Source: an uncultured Bacilli bacterium (GTDB taxonomy: Bacteria; Bacillota_I; Bacilli_A; RF39; UBA660). From it: DNA of 33,576 nt. The stretch's first letter is position 1. Every line of letters begins with the position of its first letter. Below the pieces are notes generated by a model, which saw nothing but the letters and a program-made list of their open reading frames with translations, was not told where the DNA came from and ran no database searches. This document shows positions 16,501-22,868 of this stretch, in pieces. Position numbers and translations under genes: made by a program. Where the stretch lies: assembly GCA_947601485.1 (NCBI GenBank), contig CANQGF010000008.1:1-33576 (forward strand), written 5' to 3'.

Positions 16501-16763
16501 ATTATTTCCGTATCATATGGTGCCTCACTACTTTCTACATAATCAGCATCTTCACTAATTAAAACCCCTGGTTCAATACAATAGGTAGTAACTCCATCAA
16601 TCGAATAAGTATGAAGTTCACCTGATTCTGGTGCTTTACCTCCACCTCGTCGGTAAAAGTAATACTCCGTAAATTTTTCGTCCAATTTGGTGGCATAAAC
16701 CATCTTTGGACAATTAAAAATAAAAATTAAAAATAAAATTAAAAATAGAAAATATTTTTTCAT
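13482..16763 (-). CDS. Thioester-domain surface adhesin with SpaA/Cna-B repeats
   Basis: 1093 residues. A signal peptide (residues 1-25) precedes a thioester adhesion domain: Cys62 in TTYCIEPG and Gln114 in TQMLIW, the pair that forms the internal thioester in Cys-Gln adhesins. About eight prealbumin-like (SpaA/Cna-B) domains follow; several keep the Lys (VYKTD, LYKVD) and Glu (EAPKGY, MAPEGY) of isopeptide-forming folds. Domains two to four are near-identical tandem copies. The C-terminus has a sorting signal: VPDTY, a hydrophobic helix and the charged tail EKKNN. The final residue of the motif is Tyr instead of the usual Gly. The mature protein should be covalently wall-anchored. AAGGAGG precedes the ATG. 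Confidence 0.88.
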   Translation of the reverse strand: MKKYFLFLILFLIFIFNCPKMVYATKLDEKFTEYYFYRRGGGKAPESGELHTYSIDGVTTYCIEPGVLISEDADYVESSEAPYDTEIMQVIELYAYYGYGYEGHDTLRYQMATQMLIWDKLSGQQNEVWTEVGGEGNYIDLSKEKNEILRLIEIHHTRPSFNYDTKTALLNEEVFFEDENHVIDDYEICNGDGTTAYIKDNRLYIRPYTGGIRTITYERKGNKNPNRFFYSTNNQKQAYFSSFSPVYGGARVKVINGTVEVYKTDNYSERLANVTFGVYNDKNQEVCQIVTNDEGYGKCEGLNYGNYKIKELNVKDGYHKDDKLYEFTLTEENETKSFNFINNKIMGYIELQKKSDNQSISLKGAIYEILDSENKVVGRLITDDKGYAKSELLPFGEYTVKEKEAPKGYLIDSNTYHVTIKDDMEIIKINSMEKVIKGYIELYKVDADTGNTPQGDASLKGAIYEILDSENKVVGRLTTDDKGYAKSELLPFGEYTIKEKEAPKGYLIDSNNYHVTIKNDMEIIKINSMEKVIKGYIELYKVDADTGNTPQGDASLKGAIYEILDSENKVVDRLITDDKGYAKSNLLPFGNYYIKETEASLGYKLDKKKYSVKIENNQEIVTINSKEEIRSYDFNLFKTKTNGKLGIVEAEMGAEFYIYLKSNHQLIDTLVTDNEGKASIHLPYGTYQVCQIKGSNYNIDTPCFDINIKTRKVDKVINDDEVKAKIKIIKIDEDTKKAIPLKGIKFKIKDLDTNTYICQNVTYPNAETVCEFATNKDGYLYTPYYLYGGNYELEEIDQKINGYLWNKNKIKFTIDKNTEFIKDSKLGNILEIKFTNKEVKGEIIINKVGEQLVLKDNSFNYENVSLNDVAFSLYAAKNIYSGDGTLIFKKDTLIGTYNTINGTIKISDLYLGDYYVIEKKTLDNYVLDKEKYYITLAYKDQYTMTVSETLNLKNYLQKGKLTFTKKDDNNELLANAKIAIYYYTYNEEKATLIYEGLTNESGNITLDNLFIGKYYLIETMAPEGYSLNNTKLYFEIKDNNTEVNLEMVDKKVLTEELIYDVPDTYSNLDNIINIIVIVLSILSYLIVYEKKNN
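15004..15725 (-). repeat. 291-bp tandem direct repeats within the adhesin gene
   Basis: Copies start at 15004, 15295 and 15586 at an exact 291-base period (97 codons). The first two are complete and nearly identical; the third is partial and loses the VDADTG-type linker. Each encodes one SpaA-like domain (SLKGAIYEILDSENKVV ... EAPKGYLIDSN). The exact period and high identity indicate recent duplication or gene conversion. Confidence 0.92.
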
Positions 16764-16858
16764 ATTTTTTCCTCCTTCTACTAATATATATCGCGCTTAA
16801 AGGCTAATTTCCTTTTAATTTTTGAAACTTTTTTTAAAAATCTTTAATTTGTGTTACC

Positions 16859-16874
16859 AAATCTCTAGAGATTT
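16859..16874. promoter_or_regulatory. Perfect 16-base palindrome, candidate operator
   Basis: AAATCTCTAGAGATTT is its own reverse complement and lies in the 168-base space between the divergent adhesin and clpC genes, 58 bases upstream of the clpC start. It does not match CIRCE or the CtsR heptad repeat. A repressor site is an inference. Confidence 0.4.
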
Positions 16875-16931
16875 TGCATAAAATTTTTCTAATTTTACCA
16901 TTATGAACATAGAATAGTAAGGGAGATTAAT

Positions 16932-19049
16932 ATGTTTAATAATTTTGGAGTAATTGGGTCAAATATTTTTAAAAAAGCAGAAGAAATTCGTTGTGAATTA
17001 CATCATCCTTATGTAGGAACAGAACACTTACTTTTAGCTATTTTAGCTACTGATCAAGAAATGAGTAGTTATTTAAAAGAATATGGACTTACTTATGAAA
17101 ATTTTAAAAAAGAATTAATCATGGTAGTGGGAAACGCTTCTAAATCTTGCGAAATTAATTTATATACACCGATGCTCAAAAGAGTTATTAATAATGCTTT
17201 AGAAAATGCTAAAGAAAATAATAATGGGGTAGTAACTGCCAAACATTTAATAATATCTATTTTAGAAGAAGGTGAAGGCATTGCTATACGTCTTTTGGTA
17301 AGCATGGGAATTGATATTGATGAAATATATGAAAATTTAAATAAAAATAATAAATTAATTAATAAAAAACTAGAAATCTATCAAACGGGTAATATATTAA
17401 ATGATTTTGTAAGCGATGATGAAGTAGTTGTAGGAAGAGATAAAGAAATTGATTTAATTATAGAAACACTTTTAAGAAAAAAGAAAAATAATCCTCTATT
17501 AATAGGAGATGCTGGCGTCGGTAAAACCGCAATAGTAGAAGAATTAGTTAGAAGAATTAAAAGAAGAGAAGTTCCTGATAGTCTTTTTGATACTAAAGTT
17601 GTTTCACTAGAAATGGGCTCATTAGTATCAGGTACTAAATATCGAGGTGAATTTGAAGAAAAATTAACTAAAATCATAAAAGAATTAGAAAATGATGACA
17701 AAATTATTTTATTTATTGATGAAATTCACGCTATGGTTAGTGCCGGCGGGGCAGAAGGTGCTATAACGGCAGGTGATATTTTTAAACCAGCATTAGCAAG
17801 GGGTAAAATTAAATGTATCGGAGCTACTACTTGTGAAGAATATCATAAATTCTTTTCAGGTGATAAAGCCTTAATGCGAAGATTTGAAGTTATTAATATT
17901 AGAGAGCCCAATAAAGCAGAAACAAAAATCATTTTAGATAAAGTAAAATATGAATATGAACAACATCATAATGTTATTATTCCAGAAAATATTATTGATG
18001 CAATAACTAATTATACAGATACTTTTATTAAAAATAAGAAAAATCCTGATAAAACTATCGATTTTTTAGATTCGGTATGTTCTAAAGTAAAAAATGAATA
18101 TTGTAATAATGAAGAAAAGAAAAAACTTTATAAAAAATTAGAAGAATTAAAAGTGAAAAAAAATGAATATGTTAAATGTAATGATTATGATCATGCCTTA
18201 TCTACTTATAGTGAAGAATTAGTTATTAATAAAAAATTAAAAAATTATAATAAAAATAAAAAGTTAGTAGTTAGAGAAAAAGATGTAATTAAAGTTTTAG
18301 AAAATAAAACAGGAATGATTTTTAGTAAAGAAAAATTAGATTTTTTAAATAAAATAGAAGAAGATATTAATAATTCATTTTATAATATGAATAAATATGT
18401 AAAAAGAATTAATAATTTGATTAAAGATAATTTACTCAATAAAAAAGGTTTTTTAAAAATTTATTTAAAAGGAAAAGAAGGACTTGGTAAAAGTTCTATT
18501 GCTAAAAAATATGGCGAAAGTATTCCCAATGCTAATTTTATTAGAATTGATTTAAAAGAATATAAATCGGCTTATGACATTAGTAAGTTAATGGGAACAA
18601 CTCAAGGTTATGTAGGCTATAATGATGAACATATTTTTACTAAATTAAAATATAATAATTTTAATGTTATCTTATTTGATAATTATAATGAAGCTCATGA
18701 TAATATTAAAGAGTTAATTAAAGAAATTTTAAAAGAAGGTTATATTACTGATAATAAAGGAGATACCATTTATTTTAATAATACTTTTATCTTTTTAACC
18801 GATGATATTTTAAATAAAGAAAGTATTGGATTTGATAATAAAAGTAATTTAAAAAATAATAGTGAGATTGATGAATTAGTGGATGATGTTATTATCTTTG
18901 ATAATTTAAGTAAAGATGTATTAATTAATTATTTAGAATCTAAAAAAGTATATAATAAAGAGGCAATTATTTTAAAGAGTAACTATGAAAAATGTAATTA
19001 TAAAAATTTAGATAAATTAATTAAAGAAGATAAACTGATTAATAATTAG
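16932..19049 (+). CDS. clpC: ClpC-type AAA+ unfoldase with degenerate second ATPase domain
   Basis: 705 residues, against about 810 in Bacillus ClpC. In order: Clp N-domain (1-140); D1 with Walker A GDAGVGKT (192-199), Walker B ILFIDEIH (Glu264), GATT sensor and Arg pair 316-317; a short M-domain-like coil (about 393-435); D2 with Walker A GKEGLGKS (514-521) and pore loop GYVGY (559-563). In D2 the Walker B reads LFDNYNEAH, with Asn584 replacing the catalytic Glu; sensor 1 is TDD instead of TSN; and the FRPEFLNRID arginine-finger segment and sensor 2 are absent. The ClpP-docking tripeptide survives as IGF (632-634). It should unfold substrates for ClpP using D1. AGGGAG precedes the ATG. Confidence 0.85.
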   Translation: MFNNFGVIGSNIFKKAEEIRCELHHPYVGTEHLLLAILATDQEMSSYLKEYGLTYENFKKELIMVVGNASKSCEINLYTPMLKRVINNALENAKENNNGVVTAKHLIISILEEGEGIAIRLLVSMGIDIDEIYENLNKNNKLINKKLEIYQTGNILNDFVSDDEVVVGRDKEIDLIIETLLRKKKNNPLLIGDAGVGKTAIVEELVRRIKRREVPDSLFDTKVVSLEMGSLVSGTKYRGEFEEKLTKIIKELENDDKIILFIDEIHAMVSAGGAEGAITAGDIFKPALARGKIKCIGATTCEEYHKFFSGDKALMRRFEVINIREPNKAETKIILDKVKYEYEQHHNVIIPENIIDAITNYTDTFIKNKKNPDKTIDFLDSVCSKVKNEYCNNEEKKKLYKKLEELKVKKNEYVKCNDYDHALSTYSEELVINKKLKNYNKNKKLVVREKDVIKVLENKTGMIFSKEKLDFLNKIEEDINNSFYNMNKYVKRINNLIKDNLLNKKGFLKIYLKGKEGLGKSSIAKKYGESIPNANFIRIDLKEYKSAYDISKLMGTTQGYVGYNDEHIFTKLKYNNFNVILFDNYNEAHDNIKELIKEILKEGYITDNKGDTIYFNNTFIFLTDDILNKESIGFDNKSNLKNNSEIDELVDDVIIFDNLSKDVLINYLESKKVYNKEAIILKSNYEKCNYKNLDKLIKEDKLINN

Positions 19050-19061
19050 TTTATTTTTTTT
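19032..19061 (+). terminator. Intrinsic terminator overlapping the clpC stop
   Basis: AAACTGATT (19032-19040), loop AAT and AATTAGTTT (19044-19052) form a 9-bp stem with one G-U, then A and T8. The clpC stop TAG (19047-19049) lies in the right arm, so the last codons encode the hairpin. Confidence 0.8.
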
Positions 19062-19065
19062 ATCA

Positions 19066-19437
19066 TTAATTTAATTCTTCATATTCAATATGATTACAGA
19101 CAATATAAACTAATGGTTCATTTTCATTATTAGCAAAACATATATAGTCCTTATTATTAATGTTAATATATTTTATAAAAGCGTCATTAATATAATCCCA
19201 TGAAAAAATTTCCTTGTTATTACATTGCTCTACATCATTAAAAACCATTTTTAGTTTAGTTTTGTTAGTTTCAAAATATGTATCTTTTAATATCGGTTTT
19301 CCTGACCAACCAACATCTATAAAAAGCTCTATTTTTGCTAATTTAATATCATAATTGATATTTGTTATAAAACTGTCATGAAAATTATGATAATATTCAG
19401 TAAAAGATGACAAATTTTCCTTGGTTATTAAAATCAT
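19066..19437 (-). CDS. Uncharacterised 123-residue protein with FHDS motif
   Basis: No family is recognised with confidence. The protein is soluble and acidic with alternating strands. It has 'YYHNFHDSFITNINYD' near residue 15, 'IDVGWSGKPILKDTYF' near 40, and 'LKMVFNDVEQCN' near 62. The HDS-then-strand opening recalls small immunity-type and DUF proteins of gut Bacillota, but no toxin gene is next to it. AAGGAGAA precedes the ATG and an extended -10 lies about 35 bases upstream, so it is a real, independently transcribed gene convergent with clpC. Confidence 0.65.
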   Translation of the reverse strand: MILITKENLSSFTEYYHNFHDSFITNINYDIKLAKIELFIDVGWSGKPILKDTYFETNKTKLKMVFNDVEQCNNKEIFSWDYINDAFIKYININNKDYICFANNENEPLVYIVCNHIEYEELN

Positions 19438-19472
19438 ATATTATTCTCCTTCAATTTATATATTGATAAATA

Positions 19473-19481
19473 ATTATATCA
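19473..19481 (-). promoter_or_regulatory. Extended -10 promoter for the FHDS protein gene
   Basis: On the minus strand the sequence reads TGATATAAT (hexamer 19478-19473). A weak TTCAAA (19502-19497) stands 18 bases further upstream. Confidence 0.5.
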
Positions 19482-19575
19482 TACATTTGTATTTTGTTTG
19501 AATAGAATTTTTTTTATTTAAGTAATATTTTATAAAATATGGTCTTATTTACAAATAAAACTGTTTAATAAATAC

Positions 19576-19611
19576 TAAAAAATAAAAAGATCACTATATT
19601 AAGTAATCTTT
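19576..19611 (-). terminator. Intrinsic terminator of the Ca2+ ATPase gene
   Basis: On the minus strand AAAGATTACT, a six-base loop and AGTGATCTTT form a 10-bp stem with one G-U (19611-19586), followed by a T-rich run. The left arm begins within the TAA stop codon (19612-19610). Confidence 0.8.
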
Positions 19612-22171
19612 AAATTTCAATATTTATGCCTTTTTTCTTTAAAATTATTTTACGAAAGAAGTCTATAGGTATAATACTAAAAGCTAATATGATAACAAAG
19701 ATCAGTTCAAATAAAGTCATACCATAAGTTCTAAATAAATCATGACCATTATAAATTAAGAATATTTGGGCAATAATGATAAATGTAAATATGAAAATAA
19801 ATACTTTATTTTTTAGAATATTAGAGAAAAGATTTAATCTTTCTGTTCTAGCTGTAAAAGCATTAAAAATACCTATAAATATAAATAAAGCAAAATATGA
19901 TGTCATAAAATGTTTATAATCACTTCGAAATAATTCTTTAAAAATAGGTAACTTTAGAAAAAGAATACATAAAAGAGCTGAATATAATGAATTAATAATA
20001 ATTTGAGAATACATATATTTATTAATTATAGGCTCATTTTTCTTCTTTGGTTGATGATTCATATAATATTTAAGTGGAGCTTCATAAGAGAAGGCTAGGC
20101 CCGAGAAGGTATCCATAATCATATTTAACCATAACATTTGAATGATTGTAATGGGAGTGCTAACCCCAATGTAAGAGCCAATAATAGATAAGAAAAGTGC
20201 AGTCATATTGACAGTTAACTGATAAGTAACAAATCTTCTAATACTTTTAAAAATAGTACGACCATATAAAATGGCTTTACTAATTGATAAGATATTATTA
20301 TCTAAAATAACAATATCACTAGCTTCTTTAGCTACTTCAGTACCACTTCCCATGGCAAAACCTACATTAGCTTTTTTTAAGGCTGGAGCATCATTAACGC
20401 CATCACCAGTCATTCCTACAATTTGATTCATACTTTCTAAAATAGTAACTAAACGACTTTTATCTTGAGGATAAGCTCTTGCTACTACTTTAATACGATG
20501 AATATTTTTCTTAATATCTTCTTCATCCATTTTATTTAATTCTTCACTAGTTAAAATTAAATCTTTATCATTATCCATAATGCCACAATCTAAAGCAATA
20601 TTTTTAGCAGTATCTTTAGCATCACCAGTAATCATAATAATATTAATTCCGGCATTCTTAATTAGACTAATACCTTCTTTAGCTTCACTTCTTAGTTCAT
20701 CTTTTAAAGTAACAAAGCCGATAAAAGTCAAACCATGATCAAGACTATTTCCTTTAGCTAGAGTTATAACTCTAAAACCCATTTTAGTATATTTTTCAAT
20801 TTCTCTAGTAATTAATTTAGAATTAATAATAATTTTTTCTTCACCTAAAGTATTTAGATATTTACTACATTTAGGAATAATTACTTCACTAGCGCCTTTT
20901 AAATAGATAAGATTATCAATATAAATGGCACTGTATTTATGATCACTATCAAAAGGAATATGTTTACTAATATTTTGATTATTTTTCTTGGGTTTAAAAA
21001 ATTTAATTAATGCTTTATCAGTACCATTTCCCCCGATTATATTACCATTACTAATAGTACTTTCATTATTTAACATAATGGCGTTATAAACAGTATCAAA
21101 TATTTTAGTTTTTTTAATATCATCTTCTTTTTTATAAGTTTTTAAATCGCCAGAAATAAAATTTGTTACCTCTAATATTCCTTTCGTTAGAGTCCCAGTT
21201 TTATCTGTTAAAAGATAATTAATATTACCACTTGTTTCAATACCTGTTGGTTTTCTAACTAGAACATTATCTTTAAGCATTCTTTTCATATTAGAAGATA
21301 AAACAAGGGTAATCATCATGGGAAGTCCTTCGGGAACTGCTACTATAATGATAGTTACGGATAAAGTTAAGGCATAAATTAGATAATTTAAAATAATTTT
21401 TGGTGTAGTAAGTGTATTTATAATTAAAGTCATGTCAAAGTTATTTTCAATAACTATTTTATTAAAAAGATAAGAAAGTGAAACAATAAAAGCCCCGATA
21501 TAACCAATTTTACTGATAATTTTAGCAAGTCCATATAATCTTATTTTAAGTGGAGAAGTAGGATCGTCTTCTTGAATTGCTAAAGATATTTTTCCATATT
21601 CTGTATTATTGCCAACTGCTTTAACAAGCATTTTTCCATTACCATTAGTTACCACTGAGCCTCTGAAAAGTTTGCTATTATTTGTCTTTTTTATATCTTT
21701 AGTTTCTCCAGTTAAAGCGGCTTCATTACAAGAAATAGAGCCACTTACTAAAATTCCATCGGCAGGAATGGCATCTCCGGAAGAAATATTTACAATATCT
21801 CCCACCACAACTTCATTAATTAAAATTTCTTGTAAAATATTATTTCTTAAAACTTTAACTTTAATTTTACTAGCTTCATCTTGTAATCTTTTAAATGCTT
21901 CTTCACTTCCATATTCCGAAATAGTGGAAATCATTGATGCTAACATAACGGCAATCGCAATACCCAGTGTTTCATACCAGTCATATTTTGAAAAAATAAA
22001 AAGCAATTTTATTGCTAAAGCGATTAATAATATTTTGATGATGGGATCACCTAGAGAACTTAAAAGAATTTTTAAAAAAGTTTTCTTCTTTACTTTAGCA
22101 AGTTCATTATTACCATATTTTTTACGACTTTCCAATACTTCTTCATCATTAAGACCACTATAATTAATCAT
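19610..22171 (-). CDS. Calcium-transporting P-type ATPase (type II)
   Basis: About 853 residues. In order: the N-terminal 'GLNDEEVLESRKKYGNNEL', actuator motif TGE (AALTGETK), M4 motif VPEGLPM, phosphorylation site DKTGTLT (about residue 320), hinge MTGDGVNDAPA, and M6 'LNMIMDTFSGLAFSYEAP', whose Asn and Asp coordinate Ca2+. The M6 wording is closer to plasma-membrane (IIB) pumps than to SERCA. It should export Ca2+ using ATP. Start: GGGTGAT (22188-22182) fits a Shine-Dalgarno for the ATG at 22171; the in-frame ATG at 22183 and GTG at 22186 lie inside that site, but they cannot be excluded. Confidence 0.88.
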   Translation of the reverse strand: MINYSGLNDEEVLESRKKYGNNELAKVKKKTFLKILLSSLGDPIIKILLIALAIKLLFIFSKYDWYETLGIAIAVMLASMISTISEYGSEEAFKRLQDEASKIKVKVLRNNILQEILINEVVVGDIVNISSGDAIPADGILVSGSISCNEAALTGETKDIKKTNNSKLFRGSVVTNGNGKMLVKAVGNNTEYGKISLAIQEDDPTSPLKIRLYGLAKIISKIGYIGAFIVSLSYLFNKIVIENNFDMTLIINTLTTPKIILNYLIYALTLSVTIIIVAVPEGLPMMITLVLSSNMKRMLKDNVLVRKPTGIETSGNINYLLTDKTGTLTKGILEVTNFISGDLKTYKKEDDIKKTKIFDTVYNAIMLNNESTISNGNIIGGNGTDKALIKFFKPKKNNQNISKHIPFDSDHKYSAIYIDNLIYLKGASEVIIPKCSKYLNTLGEEKIIINSKLITREIEKYTKMGFRVITLAKGNSLDHGLTFIGFVTLKDELRSEAKEGISLIKNAGINIIMITGDAKDTAKNIALDCGIMDNDKDLILTSEELNKMDEEDIKKNIHRIKVVARAYPQDKSRLVTILESMNQIVGMTGDGVNDAPALKKANVGFAMGSGTEVAKEASDIVILDNNILSISKAILYGRTIFKSIRRFVTYQLTVNMTALFLSIIGSYIGVSTPITIIQMLWLNMIMDTFSGLAFSYEAPLKYYMNHQPKKKNEPIINKYMYSQIIINSLYSALLCILFLKLPIFKELFRSDYKHFMTSYFALFIFIGIFNAFTARTERLNLFSNILKNKVFIFIFTFIIIAQIFLIYNGHDLFRTYGMTLFELIFVIILAFSIIPIDFFRKIILKKKGINIEI

Positions 22172-22256
22172 ACGATTTTGCATCACCCATATAAGTATAT
22201 GGAGTGATTATCTTTTTAAGAACATATAATATATGCTAAATTTTATAAAATGTTCC

Positions 22257-22304
22257 AAAAAAAATCAAAGAATTTTAACTTTCTTCAATAAAATTCTTTG
22301 ATTT
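22257..22304 (-). terminator. Strong terminator built into the end of trmL
   Basis: A perfect 16-bp inverted repeat (22304-22289 with 22277-22262) on the minus strand is followed by T8. The left arm and the loop are the last codons of trmL, and its TAA stop lies at the start of the right arm. Confidence 0.9.
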
Positions 22305-22784
22305 ATGAGGTTCATCAAATAATAAATTAGGATAACCTTGTTGTCTTAAGGCTTCATATATAACAATAGCAACAGTATTAGATAAATTTAGTGCTCTTAC
22401 ATCACTAGTCATTGGTATTCTTAAACATCTATCAATATAGGGTTTTAATATTTTAGGAGGAATACCAGTAGATTCTTTACCAAAAAAGAAATAGTAATTT
22501 TTACTTTTATCACTATAATCAAAAGTAGTATGAGGTTTATGACCATAACGAGTTAAAAAGTAATATTCTCCTTTGTTTTTCTCAAAAAATTCATCTATAT
22601 TTTCATATATTGTATAGTTACATTTATCAATATAATTAACACCACTACGTCTTACATATTTATCATCTAAACTAAAGCCTAAAGGTTTAATTAAATGAAG
22701 TTTAGTATTAGTGGCAATACAGGTACGCATAATATTCCCGGTATTAGTAGGAATTTCTGGCTCAAATAAAACAACATTTAACAT
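22275..22784 (-). CDS. trmL: tRNA (cytidine/uridine-34-2'-O)-methyltransferase
   Basis: 169 residues from the ATG at 22784; GGTGAT ends five bases upstream, and the TTG codon one step earlier is not needed. This is a SPOUT fold with the three conserved blocks: 'LFEPEIPTNTGNIMRTC' (about 6), 'FFFGKESTGIP' (about 98) and 'IPMTSDVRALNLSNTVAIVIYEALRQ' (about 120). Together these form the trefoil knot that binds S-adenosylmethionine. TrmL methylates the wobble ribose of the two tRNA-Leu isoacceptors with anticodons cmo/CAA-type and UAA-type; a tRNA-Leu(CAA) lies at 5521. It stands alone, divergent from ftsK. Confidence 0.93.
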   Translation of the reverse strand: MLNVVLFEPEIPTNTGNIMRTCIATNTKLHLIKPLGFSLDDKYVRRSGVNYIDKCNYTIYENIDEFFEKNKGEYYFLTRYGHKPHTTFDYSDKSKNYYFFFGKESTGIPPKILKPYIDRCLRIPMTSDVRALNLSNTVAIVIYEALRQQGYPNLLFDEPHKSKNFIEES

Positions 22785-22823
22785 CAAATATCACCAAAAT
22801 TATTATATAAATTCTATAATTAA

Positions 22824-22852
22824 TTGTCAAAAAAAAATATTTAGTTTATAAT
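22824..22852 (+). promoter_or_regulatory. Sigma-A promoter for ftsK/spoIIIE
   Basis: TTGTCA (22824-22829), an exact 17-base spacer and TATAAT (22847-22852): the best conventional promoter in the window. Initiation near 22859 would fall after the in-frame ATG at 22857, which decides the gene start. Confidence 0.75.
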
Positions 22853-22868
22853 TATTATGGTGGTCAAA

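Noticed and set aside
16908-16916. CATAGAATA before clpC as a sporulation promoter
   Set aside because: There is no AC or ATA -35 at a suitable distance, and the same bases can be read as a TAGAAT vegetative -10; a chance match is likely in AT-rich DNA.
16790-16931. CIRCE or CtsR operator upstream of clpC
   Set aside because: No TTAGCACTC-N9-GAGTGCTAA and no tandem GGTCAAA-type heptads are present; only the unrelated palindrome is found.
17381-17701. Minus-strand frame inside clpC
   Set aside because: Ser/Leu-rich translation typical of the reverse of Asp/Glu/Lys-rich coding; fully covered by the D1 domain of clpC.
21609-22163. 184-codon open frame on the plus strand inside the Ca2+ ATPase gene
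   Set aside because: It lies wholly antisense to a well-supported gene, its hydrophobic translation mirrors the opposite strand, and it has no ribosome site.
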